From: Fragilariopsis cylindrus CCMP1102
Taxonomy: Eukaryota > Bacillariophyta > Bacillariophyceae > Bacillariales > Bacillariaceae
Reading direction: 5' to 3'
NCBI GenBank assembly: GCA_900095095.1
Contig: FMBT01000374.1
Span: forward strand, 62,001 to 126,000
DNA: 64,000 bases
Shown: positions 30,840 through 40,500 of the stretch, piece after piece
Layout of the letters: each line of letters starts with the position of its first letter
How positions within the stretch are numbered: the stretch's first letter is position 1
The notes under the pieces: model-generated
What the model saw: the letters and a program-made list of their open reading frames with translations, nothing else
The model's database searches: none
Told to the model about the DNA's origin: nothing
Translations under genes and position numbers: made by a program

Positions 30840-32998
30840 TAAAAACTAAATCATGCCCAAATTTTACTTGTATTTGTTAGTCTAGTATATAATAATAACT
30901 TTAGCATCAAATATATACACCTAAAGTGTTATATTTTTGGAAAATTAAACCATGAAGTTTACAATTGACCTATTGGATGGAGGACTGTTATATTCCTTAG
31001 TCTCCTAAGCCTACTGGTATCTCACAATGTAGGCTCACACACAGCACACATTTCAGGGATTTAAAATGTATGTGTACACATAACAAAATATCTCATTTGA
31101 AAGTGTTTCAGAGGACAACACCTTCTGGGTTGGGTGCACTAGCATCTCCACAGTATACTAGAACTTTGTAGTTGCCTCCTACCACTTTTTTGTTCCTGTG
31201 GGTGTTGAATAACTTACAATCCGCTGTTGTGGAAGGCACACAAACAACAAGATTTTTGACCAGAAATGAACAACAATATATCTCATTTGAAATTGTTGCA
31301 GAGGACAACACCTTCTGGGTTGGGTACACTAGCATCCACATAGTCTACTAGAATATTGTAGTTGCCTCCTACCACTTTTTTGTTCCTGTGGTTGTTGAAT
31401 AAATTACAATCTGCTGTTGTGAAAGGCACACAAACAACAAGATATTCAATCAAAATGAACAACAATATATCTTACTTGAAAGGGTTGCAGAGGACAACAC
31501 TTTTTTTGTCAGGTACACTAACATCCATACAGTCTACTAGAACATTGTAGTTGCCTCCTACCATCCCTGGTGGTTAACCACCACCTGACTAAAGTACCTC
31601 TGATTGGTATCATTTTTATCTCACAAATAATTCTCCAGTGGAGTTTGGTTATTGAAATATTAAACAACTTTAACTTCTCCTTAGGTTCTACAAACAGCAA
31701 GGTGCACCAAGATACCACCCAGTCATCCATCTTTTACTAATAGGGGATGAACCATGGGTCATAATCCCTCATACATACCTTATTCTTGACTCCAGAACAC
31801 AAACATTGCATTTCGGCCAACATGCCATATTTCCATGCCCAAAAGTACCATTCAGAAATAGGCTGCCATAACATCAAAAAAGGAATTGAACCATGGTTTC
31901 AACACCCAGATACCTTCCATATATTCATATGGTTAAAATACACCAATAATGCTTGGAACATTTGCCATATTGGTGGTAAGGTGGGGCAGGGAACAATAGA
32001 ATAGACGTAAAATAGCCCAAAATGCACACGTTGCAAAAATATTTGAGATGCTACCGTGCCCATACCAGGTATGCTGAGTCCCCCAAAAAACAGCTAGACA
32101 TCAACCTAATTCATAAAGACTTTGGATTCTATCATTGTTTTAGGTAACCATATATATATTTGGGGTGCCATTGGTCAAAATCGACCGCTATTAAAACACA
32201 CAATTTCTCGAAGTGCCAAGTGTGTGTGTAATCAAGACTGTGATGCACCATCAATACAAACCTAATAACCTTGAAAGATTATATGGAGCTCAACATTATA
32301 CCTATAGGTACAAGGTCAAACTATTGCTTAGGGCTCTAGGGAGGTTAGGAAGGTGTCAGGGTGTGCTAATCCCCCAAAAGGGTCATTTAGGTCCCAAAAC
32401 AGGTTTTTCCCCTTTAGCGCCCACATCAGTTTGGTCCTGCCCATAGCTTTCCAAGTTTATATTCCCTTTGGTGTATATGGTCATCACCATGTGCTTACTT
32501 TGGGACAATTCATCTTTTTGAGTGTGTACTAGGTCACATACCCCCCAAAATGGGCCATTTTCCCATGTCCTAGGCTGCATCACACCCTTTACCACCTTCC
32601 AGTGTGGAGAACACATACCTAGCTCCCCAAAGTCTGGTCCAGGTATCCACCATATGCATATTCAGCTCAGATTATACCATCTGATTGTGACTTTATACAT
32701 GCTAGGATGGGTTAGAATGCCAGAAAAATGAGTAGTACAGGTAGCAAGTACCACAGGATGCGTGCTGTGTGTGAGCCTACGTTATGAGATACCAGTACGC
32801 TTACAAGACTAAGGAATATAATATTTCTCCATCCAATAGGTCAATTGTAAACTTGATGGTTTCATTTTCTAAAAAAAAGACCGTTTAGCTGTATATATGT
32901 GATGGTAAAGTTGTTACTATATAATAGACTAACAAATACTGATAAAATTTGGGCATGATTTAGTTTTTATTAAAATTTGGGCATGATTTAGTTTTTAT
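30840..32998. mobile_element. Non-autonomous DNA transposon with about 200-bp inverted ends, full copy
   Basis: The left end 30840-31050 (TAAAAACTAAATCATGCCCA onward, through AAGTTTACAATTGACCTATT and CTGGTATCTCACAATGTAGG) is found as reverse complement at 32755-32998 (GCCTACGTTATGAGATACCA through CCAATAGGTCAATTGTAAAC to GGGCATGATTTAGTTTTTAT). Inside lie about 2.5 units of a 190-bp tandem repeat and 1.2 kb of unique sequence without a gene. A second copy without the right end lies at 54598-56552. No transposase, so it would need one in trans. Confidence 0.85.
31091..31565 (+). repeat. 190-bp tandem repeat, about 2.5 units, in the transposon copy 1
   Basis: Units begin at TCTCATTTGA (31091, 31281) and TCTTACTTGA (31470), a period of 189-190 bp. 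Each contains GAGGACAACAC, a variable GTACACTA/GTGCACTA word, TGCCTCCTACCA, TTCCTGTGG and GGCACACAAACAACAAGAT. Confidence 0.9.
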
Positions 32999-33328
32999 GT
33001 TGAACATTAGCGAGTGGAGGCTTAACTTTACTTCTGATGACTATTTATTTTGGTGTAGTTATTTATTATCCATACTGATGGTACAGTATACTTCAGTATA
33101 CTGTAGTCGTATTCGAGCAGGAGAGATTTTTCATCCACTCCCGTTCGGCACCAGTATACCGATACGCATGTAGGCTACTGGCAAATATCAATATTTGTAA
33201 AGATCTCTTCAATCAATCAATCAATCTGTCTTTTTTTACGTTTTATTATTGCTTTTCTCTTTTGTTTTGTTTTGTTTTGTTCTGTTTTGCGTTCGTCATC
33301 ATCATCATCATCATCATCATCATCGTCA
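32999..33328. other. Intergenic between transposon and sulfotransferase gene
   Basis: Holds TTTTG repeats (about 33259-33278) and a CAT microsatellite (33297-33323) that abuts the end of the sulfotransferase gene. Nothing else seen. Confidence 0.5.
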
Positions 33329-34645
33329 TCAACCAAATAATGTTTTATTCCTGTTCCGGATTGTAGTACAAAAATCATCACTGTAATTATTATATCCTAA
33401 TGGTTGTAAGGATTCATTCCATTTAGTTCTTAAAAATTGTTGGGCTTCCTTATTCAATGTTTGTGGATGATTTTTTTGTTGTACTGTTGCAATTTTATTT
33501 CCTGGTGCTAATTGTGATAAATCTGCTGATCGATTTAATTGACATGCTCGTTCATATGGTTCATCAAATTTCGACATATATTGTGACATATATTCTTTTG
33601 TTGTCATACTACCTATTATTGAGACTAAATTGTCATCGTCATTGCCATTGTCATTGTCTATGCCATCGTCATCGTCACTGTCATTGTCATTATTTATTAT
33701 ATTCATAAATTGTCCAATTTGACGTATTGCTTGTGGCATATCTTGGACTATATCTTCATAGATTAGTATTAAGACATCGGAACAATATAATAATTGATGA
33801 TATTCGATATAATAATCCCAGATACTAGCACGTTGATTTGGTTCCGCTTTTGTAGTAATACCTTGAATAAAGGGTGTGTCCATTAAAAATGTGGAGACAT
33901 CCATCAGAATTTTATCATTGTCATTGTTTTCATTAGTAGTATCAATAATAAATGGTACCTTTTTTGATATAAAAAAATTATAAAAGGATAATGTGGTTTT
34001 ACTTGGATCACGGACCGTCACAATATATTTACATCCTGGATAAATCGATGCCATCCGTAAATGGGATTTATAGACACGTGGTGAAAGTGGTAGTCCCTGG
34101 TACTGTGGTATAGTATTATTTGGATCATCACCAATATCCCAACATAAGGTCGGCCATGGACATAATTCATATATGGTATCAAAGGAATTCATTATCTTTA
34201 ATTTCAGTAATTCAATTTCATTATTATTCTTCTCTTTATTGTTATTGTAATGTTGGGATAGTGTACGTAATAAATGACAAATCCAGGTAATTAAGGTAGT
34301 ACCAGTTTTTGGAAATGTCGAGACGATGATATCCGTGGGTGTGGTGATAAAATCTTCGACCGCCCGTCGTACTGATTCTTTGGACATCATCGAATCGGGA
34401 TGACCAATTGGTATGGAGACTAATAAATCTTCTGGTCTTACATGATTTTTAAAATTTCGATTATTCGATTTTGATTTTGATTCTACAACAGTAGTAGCAG
34501 CAGTATCAGCAGTAGCAGTGGACGCAGTGGAAGCGACGACGACAGCAATCTCATCATCATTATCATTATCGCCAGCATTAGCATCAGCATTATCATTATC
34601 ATTATTAACTGCAGCAGCAGCAGCAGCATTGGCTAATAATTCCAT
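33329..34645 (-). CDS. Cytosolic-type sulfotransferase
   Basis: Transfers sulfonate from PAPS to an acceptor hydroxyl or amine. Single exon, 438 residues. The first 65 residues are Ala/Asn/Asp/Thr low complexity. The PAPS 5'-phosphosulfate loop is STFPKTGTTLI (residues 109-119), corresponding to the usual YPKSGT; the presumed catalytic His is in RVYKSHLR (His195); the 3'-phosphate site is YIVTVRDPSKTTLSFYNFF (208-225). WDYYIEYHQL and LILIYEDIVQDM follow the standard order. The C-terminal RKGxxGDWK motif is not recognisable (NKIATVQQKNH instead), so PAPS binding at that end is altered. Substrate unknown. An Asp/Asn run interrupts the C-terminal helix region. Confidence 0.92.
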   Translation of the reverse strand: MELLANAAAAAAVNNDNDNADANAGDNDNDDEIAVVVASTASTATADTAATTVVESKSKSNNRNFKNHVRPEDLLVSIPIGHPDSMMSKESVRRAVEDFITTPTDIIVSTFPKTGTTLITWICHLLRTLSQHYNNNKEKNNNEIELLKLKIMNSFDTIYELCPWPTLCWDIGDDPNNTIPQYQGLPLSPRVYKSHLRMASIYPGCKYIVTVRDPSKTTLSFYNFFISKKVPFIIDTTNENNDNDKILMDVSTFLMDTPFIQGITTKAEPNQRASIWDYYIEYHQLLYCSDVLILIYEDIVQDMPQAIRQIGQFMNIINNDNDSDDDDGIDNDNGNDDDNLVSIIGSMTTKEYMSQYMSKFDEPYERACQLNRSADLSQLAPGNKIATVQQKNHPQTLNKEAQQFLRTKWNESLQPLGYNNYSDDFCTTIRNRNKTLFG

Positions 34646-34885
34646 TGTACCTCTTTTTTTTCAAATTCGATGATTTGATTTGATTTGATTTGATTTGATT
34701 TGAGTTATCGCTCCTCTTATGTACTTAGTACAGTATGTGATGTGTGTTTTTATTAGATCAGATGTTTTGGGGGGGTGGAGGGCGTTAAGTTACTGTAGGT
34801 ACTTTTGATTTATTTTTATGTTCAAAAGAATGTTGTGTAAACGCCGTACACGCACGCATGTACGTCGTACAACTTACCTAGTGGT

Positions 34886-35075
34886 ACTTCCTCCTTGTTC
34901 ACCACGGTAAACGTTCAACGTTGTATTTTTACCATGGGGCTCGTATCGCGTGATTTTGTAAGGATCTTTACGAATTTGGGGGGGGGGGGGGGGCGTTGAC
35001 AACAAACGGTGTCGTCGTTGGTCAACGTCCTTCCCCCCAATGGGGATTGATTAGCAGAAAAGAAGCATATCCGAC
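34886..35075 (+). repeat. Repeat with 16-G tract, copy A (copy B at 37346-37610)
   Basis: Begins TACTTCCTCC, like the mariner-like terminus, then CACGGTAAACGTTCAACGTT, TATCGCGTGATT, CTTTACG-ATTTG, a run of 16 G (34978-34993), GCGTTGACAACAA, GGTCAACGTCC and GGGGATTGA. The same series occurs at 37346-37610. Confidence 0.8.
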
Positions 35076-35099
35076 CGACCCCATACACCCTGTAAAATT

Positions 35100-36235
35100 T
35101 TCCCATAGCTTCTTCTTCTTCTTCAGGTAAAGCGATTGATTGGTTGAAGAGTCCTTTGCTGCGCTAGTACATGCTTTGACATTGCAGCGAATAAAAGCAG
35201 TATCAAAAATAGTCAATAGAGGTGATTGTATGTGCTGGTTGTGGAGTGTTAGTTGTGCCATCCTCTTGTAGAAAACTGATCTGTCCACCATCCAATGAAT
35301 GGTCCCTCGACATGCGGTGGTACATTGACCCCAATGAAATTAGAAGTACAATCTTCTTCCCAGGATGTAGATGGGTTAGTTGTTGTGCTAATAATAAATC
35401 AAAGTTCCGGTAGTACTTCCTCCTCCCAGAACCTCTTCAGTTGCAAAAGTTGGGTTCTTTGCATCACACCTTCATCAGATCCTCGGATTTCCATGTCCTT
35501 GAAATATATATATCGCCTTGCTTTTGATGTAGATTTGCTTCTGTTCGTGGCATAGTGTACTTCCCATTCTAATTATAAACAACAAAAGAGAGATAGATAG
35601 ATAGATAGAGTGAGTCGTGTGTGATAGTAAATAAGATGGTAAACAAATACAGATATAGATACAAATACAAATAGGCGTACCTCCCCATAGACACGACCAT
35701 ATGAATTCGCTTTTGCTTCCACCATTGTACTAATCCGTTGGATGATAACTTTAAAAGCTTCACCACCTTTCATCCAGGTTATTATCATTCTAGACAAATG
35801 CAGACATAGCAATTTCGAGACACGGTACGTACGGGAAATTAGATTAATATAATTACAATAAGGAAACAACGCCGACAACATACACGGGAGGAATAAGCGA
35901 TCGCAACAAAATGGATCCAATTTTATGATCTATATTACGGGAGGAATGAAGTGGAATGGACGATCGCAACGAATGGATCCAATCCGATTGATCAATATTA
36001 ACGAACGGATCCAATCTATATTGTAATCGACGATCGAATGGATCCGATCGATACTGTACATACTGTATTGTTTGCAATCACAACAAGCAACAACACACAC
36101 AGTAGTATCTATAGGATATAAATATAGCTTATATGATTCAATCGTAAATAGTTATCTGGATTTATTTTGTTGTACTGTACCGTATTGAGTATCGATCCAT
36201 CATTACCTTTGTTTTTGACATGGATGCACTGCTCA
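35100..36235 (-). pseudogene. Second, heavily decayed mariner-like transposon
   Basis: Minus-strand pieces align in order with the 16196-18544 transposase: GGEAFKVIIQRISTMVEAKA (about 35700-35770) with GGQSFKLLCTRAGAMVEAV; DMEIRGSDEG then LLQLKRFWEEEVLPEL (about 35420-35500) with MEITGSNEGTD and LLKLFKEEGLPAM; LLLAQQLTHLHPGKKIVLL with VLAQQLTTRTGKRIVMV. The catalytic QWDN region is lost (ISLGSMYHRM). 36230-35850, read on the minus strand, matches 15690-16110 (GATGGATCGATAC, ACGATTGAATCATATA, GGATCCATTCG). The left limit may be the TACTTCCTCC at 34886. No function is possible. Confidence 0.75.
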
Positions 36236-36239
36236 ATAA

Positions 36240-36782
36240 TTAAAGGAAAATAATCAGACTTGCCAAGGCAGCTTGCAACGCACTGATTGCGTTTTGCTGG
36301 TTGAATAGAGGTCCTCCGCTAGTAGGGTCACCATCAGCTCCTCCACAGCAGACTTCTCCTTCGATAGCAATGGGCCCACCATCTAGCTCGAAAACACGGT
36401 CAGAAGGAGCCTCGCCATTGGTCGGACAAAGATAACCGGACCGATGAATTGCGCCATCACCAATGTCGCCTACTACGACGCCTCCCTTGTCTTTACATTC
36501 TTGACGCGAGATCGTGGTGACGACAGTTCCTCCACAGCAGACTTCTACTTTGCTAAAAATGGGCTCAATATCTTGCGCCAACACAGTGTTAGAAGGAGCC
36601 TCGTCATTGATCGCACAAAGATAATCGGGCTGAAAAATTGCGCCATCGCCAATGTCGCCTACTACGACGCCTCCCTGGTCTTTACATTCTTGACGCGAGA
36701 TCGAGGCGTCGACAACACAGCTACAAGATAACCACAAGGCTAAAGTGATAAAGATGAGAAGGGAGGAAGGGTAAAAGTTCAT
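36240..36782 (-). CDS. Secreted two-repeat Cys protein with GPI-like tail
   Basis: 180 codons. A signal peptide (LLIFITLALWLSCSCVVDAS) is followed by two copies of a roughly 65-residue module: SRQECKDQGGVVVGDIGDGA then YLC, EAPS, and EVCCGG. Each module has four Cys (one in QEC, one in YLC, two in VCC), suggesting two disulfides. The two copies are also close at DNA level, indicating recent duplication. The C terminus is a short hydrophobic stretch (AISALQAALASLIIFL) ending the protein, which fits a GPI-anchor signal. Likely a cell-surface or wall-associated protein. Family name not known to me, though similar Cys modules occur in other diatom secreted proteins. Its 3' end abuts the decayed transposon. 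Confidence 0.82.
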   Translation of the reverse strand: MNFYPSSLLIFITLALWLSCSCVVDASISRQECKDQGGVVVGDIGDGAIFQPDYLCAINDEAPSNTVLAQDIEPIFSKVEVCCGGTVVTTISRQECKDKGGVVVGDIGDGAIHRSGYLCPTNGEAPSDRVFELDGGPIAIEGEVCCGGADGDPTSGGPLFNQQNAISALQAALASLIIFL

Positions 36783-37109
36783 GATGGGTTAACTTGCTAA
36801 TGCGGTGGTTTTAAAGTTACTTCAGATCTTAAGAGTGCAAGGTAGAATGCTTTCGAATTTATGGTTGTTCGTTTGCTGTTTGCTTTGGATATTAAAATCG
36901 TTTCGACTTTTAGACACGATTGAATGTCGTCTCTTTATTCTCAGAGTCACTGTGCATGCAGCTTTTAATCATAAAAACAAAAATGTTTACGTGTACAGTA
37001 CAGTATTCCTTATTTCCCGCACATATAAACATGTGTATAATTCAAAATTCGCAGTAAAGTTAAATACACATCTAATTGTTCTTTACTACGGCTAGCAGTT
37101 AAAGTTAAG

Positions 37110-37325
37110 TGCAACGTAAACGCGAACGGGTCTATCGTTTGAAAATTTAGCGTGTAATTGACACGTTCGACGACGAAATTTGCAAGGAGGATGAGGGAAA
37201 CTTGTGACTTTAATCCTCTATTTTGTGAGTAGATCTTAATATTTGAAGGTTTTAGGGTGCTTTTACACAGGCTAAATTTTCAAACGATAGACTTCTCCGC
37301 GTTTACGGTTGCACGGAGGAAGTAC
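37110..37325. mobile_element. MITE related to the mariner-like element
   Basis: Left end GCAACGTAAACGCG then GGGTCTATCGTTTGAAAATT; right end is its inverse (AATTTTCAAACGATAGACTT, CGCGTTTACGGTTGC). The subterminal words GGGTCTATC, GAAAATTTA and TGACACGTTC parallel the 15537-15620 repeat of the full element. The right end reads GGAGGAAG-TA as in that element. Only about 216 bp, no ORF. Confidence 0.75.
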
Positions 37326-37345
37326 ATATAATGTACAAGTTGTTA

Positions 37346-37610
37346 CCGGTAGTACTTCCTTTGGTTCACGGTAAATGTGGCAAGCAACGTTCAACGTTGT
37401 TTTACCACGAGCCTGGGCTCTATCGCGTATTGTATCGCGTGATTATGAGCGGTAAAAAATAAAAAAATAAAAAAAAATTGAATCTTTACCGCATTTGGGG
37501 GGGGGGGGCGTTGACAACAACTTACGTTTGTTGGTCAACGTCCACATCCCTAAATACATAAAAGGGGGATTGACCATCAGATAGATAAGCATATCCCCCA
37601 AAACAAATTA
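37346..37610 (+). repeat. Repeat with 12-G tract, copy B (copy A at 34886-35075)
   Basis: TACTTCCTTTGGTTCACGG, CAACGTTCAACGTTG, TATCGCGTGATTA, CTTTACCGCATTTG, 12 G (37497-37508), GCGTTGACAACAA, TTGGTCAACGTCC, GGGGGATTGA, AAGCATATCC. Longer than copy A through an A-rich insert. It occupies the promoter side of the DUF819 gene. Confidence 0.8.
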
Positions 37611-37678
37611 AGCGATGACGGAGTACGTCATCGTCAACATCAACATCCACATCCACATCCACATCCACATCACTTAGT

Positions 37679-38921
37679 ATGATGAATAGTGTAATACCAT
37701 ATAATGATGAATGGGGTAATTTAGCAGTATTGACAGGAACAAGTGTTCTTGCACAAATCCTTGGTACAAAAACACGGATCGGTAAATTATTAGGGTCACC
37801 GGTATCCGCCATGGCCATTACATTCTTTTTGGCAAGTGTGGGTATATTATATCCGGGTGGTACAATCACCTCTCGTAAATTACAATTATTATCTATTAGT
37901 TTTGCCACACCCTTAATATTATTAGGTGCAAATTTTAGTACTAGTACTAATAGTACTAGTGGTAGTGGCGGTGGAACAAGTCCATTACTAATAGGATTTA
38001 TGATTGCCTCAATAGGAACAATAGTAGGTTCGATGATTGGTTGGTTATTGGTAGGTAAGACAATCCTCTCCACATTATCAATATTTGGTATCAATGATGG
38101 ATTAAAAATTATCTCCGCATTAGTAGCGAAAAATATTGGTGGTGGTATCAATTATATTGCCGTTTGTTCCGCATTAAATGCCAGTCCCGAAGCCATTGCT
38201 ACTGGATTATGTGTGGATAACTTTATGGCCTTAGTCTATTTTCCAATATGTAATATAATTGCGAGTCAATACAATGATCCTAATAATAATGAGTATACTA
38301 ATAATGAGTATGATACTGATTCAGATTCAGAGTCATTTACTAGCTCGTCGTCGTCATCGGTTTCTACTACGGGGAGTACAAATAATAGTAGTGGTACAAA
38401 TAAAAAAGATAGCAGTATGACAGTTGAATCAATATCAATAGCATTTTTTGCTGCATGTGGTTTACTATGGATAGGTGAGCTAATTTCAACAAATATATTC
38501 AATAGTCCATCATCACAAATACCGATTGTAACATTATTAAGTGTAATTGTTGCATCAGGTATATTAACAAAGATAATAAACATAAAACCAATCAATTCTA
38601 TAGTTAAAAAAATAACGGCAGCGGCAGCAAGAAGTGTTATTAGTGACAGTGAAAGTGACAGTGATAGTGGCATCAATATGAATCAACTACGAAAGACATG
38701 TGACACACTAGGAACAGTGTGTTTGTACTTATTTTTTGCTACAGCTGGTGCACGTAAGTTTTCAGTACATGTAATTAGTGCATTGTTGTTTGTTCTTTTT
38801 TTTTTTTTTTTTAATGTCATATAATAAAGCTTTTAACACACACACAAACTGACACTCTCCATCGCCTAATCTTTTCTTAAAATACTCTTTGTTTGTTTGT
38901 TTGTTTGTTTGTTTGTCTGTT

Positions 38922-38956
<35 letters not shown>

Positions 38957-39448
38957 GCGGGTATGAGAGTAGCAAAATCAATGAAATCAGCAATATTACC
39001 ATTATCAATATTTTCAATGTGCTTATATACAATTCATGGCATGGTATTGTATTCATCATATAAAATATTTGGTATTCAAGAACCTAAGAAAAAAAATCAA
39101 ATAGGAAAAGAAAAAGGAAAACGATACGGATTTGAATTCCGACGACAAAAGAAGAAACAACAACAAGACGATAAGAACAAAAAACAACAACGACGTGGGA
39201 ATACTTCGTCGGCATCTAAAAGTAGCAGAAGCAGTTGGAGAGATGCATTTTCACCACAAAGATTATTAATCGCATCAAGTAGTGCTATTGGTGGACCAGC
39301 TACATCTGTTGCATTAGCACGATCAGTGAAATGGGAATCATTAATTGTCCCAGCATTATTAGTTGGTAATATTGGATATGCGATAGCAACATTTATTGGA
39401 ATAGGATTCTATTATTGTTTTGCTGCTGCTGCTGCTGCTGCATTATAA
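37679..39448 (+). CDS. DUF819 family integral membrane protein
   Basis: Two exons, 37679-38753 and 38958-39448 (GTAAGT donor; acceptor AAAAAAG after TTTG and TAA microsatellites), joined through a CCG codon. The start NDEWGNLAVLTGTSVLAQ matches the N terminus of plant and bacterial DUF819 (YjcL-like) proteins, and the helices LLSISFATPLILLGANF, GFMIASIGTIVGSMIGWLLV, the loop VAKNIGGGINYIAVCSAL and the closing GGPATSVALARSVKWESL fit the family. About ten membrane spans are visible. Two hydrophilic Ser/Asp-rich and Lys/Gln-rich inserts separate helices. The family resembles sodium/bile-acid-type transporters, but substrates are unknown. No obvious plastid leader. The C terminus is a poly-Ala run. 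Confidence 0.9.
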
Positions 39449-40500
39449 AGCGTTAGCGTCAGCATCATCATATTAGCAAGATACAGTACGGGCGTGTATA
39501 ACATCAGACCGGCGTATAACTTATATAGAAAGATAAAGAGATATACATATATATATATATATATATATACGTATTAACTGCGAATGCTATTGTGTTATCA
39601 AGTCTAAATAAGATCAGAGAACAAGTGAATTTTTGCAATCTTTTTGAGCAACAGATTTTCCCCTTTTAAGTTTCGCGCTGTTGAACACACACACAAACTA
39701 CGCGTATGTTTATTGAGATGCGCATCTCATTTTTTCAAATAATCACATCATAACTGATACTACTAGTACGTGATGGATTGATTATGGGTTGATTTCAACA
39801 AACAAACATACACTACACTACCGTAGTATCACTTTTAGTGTTTGGTGGCGTGAAACAAACATTCTTCGCTCACATCATCGTCCGATTTGAAAACCGCATA
39901 CATCCTCTTGGTAATGGTACAGTATTAATAATGATGTGGTATTTGTTCCGGCAAGCAATAATGGCGGATGGCCTTCACGCAATTGCAAACGTGAAGCAAA
40001 CCTTATCAGATTTTCCGATTGCCGATACGTGATGTTAAATTAAAACCATACGTGATGTTAAGTTATAACATTTAACATTAACAGTACCATTTACATCTGT
40101 GCTCTTCATCAGTACTGTACGCTTTTTGCCTTTGGACTTTCTGTTTGTTTTTCATTGGCTGACTGATGATGATGATGATGATGATGTTGGGCGATGTCCA
40201 TGGTCCTATTGTACTGCCGGTTATTGTATCCAGCCAATTGCTGTTTCAGTTTTTGTGTCCTTTCAGTACAAATTGTACATACACAATGATGCCACAGTAC
40301 TGTATCATGTACGATAGATTTTGTTTTGGAAAAAGAAAAACAGATTTATTTATTTTTTCGTTCAGCGCTTCCGTCGTTGCTTTGATTTACAGTGCTACAA
40401 GTAATTATTTGCAATTCGAATGCATCATAAAATGATATACCGAAAGTATTAAGATCAGATTAGATTCATCATCAGATCAATCAATCAGATCAGATCAATC
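39449..40500. other. Intergenic with AT microsatellite
   Basis: An AT run lies at 39545-39570. A GATGAT run lies at 40166-40186. Small ORFs (39838-40032, 40099-40317) show no family features. Promoter of the following gene. Confidence 0.5.

Larger units (their letters stand above)
36783..37678. other. Divergent intergenic region with MITE and repeat copy
   Basis: Contains the MITE at 37110-37325 and the G-tract repeat at 37346-37610, which reaches to within 70 bp of the DUF819 start. A short GTGGATGT-type simple repeat (CATCCACATC units) lies at 37637-37672. Confidence 0.7.

Noticed and set aside
30840-32998. Small ORFs inside the 190-bp arrays (about 60-100 codons) as genes
   Set aside because: They repeat with the tandem units and have no start context or motif; the element seems non-coding.
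38889-38957. Treating 38897 as the start of a separate gene
   Set aside because: The start is in TTTG/TAA microsatellite; the body completes the DUF819 protein when spliced to 38753.
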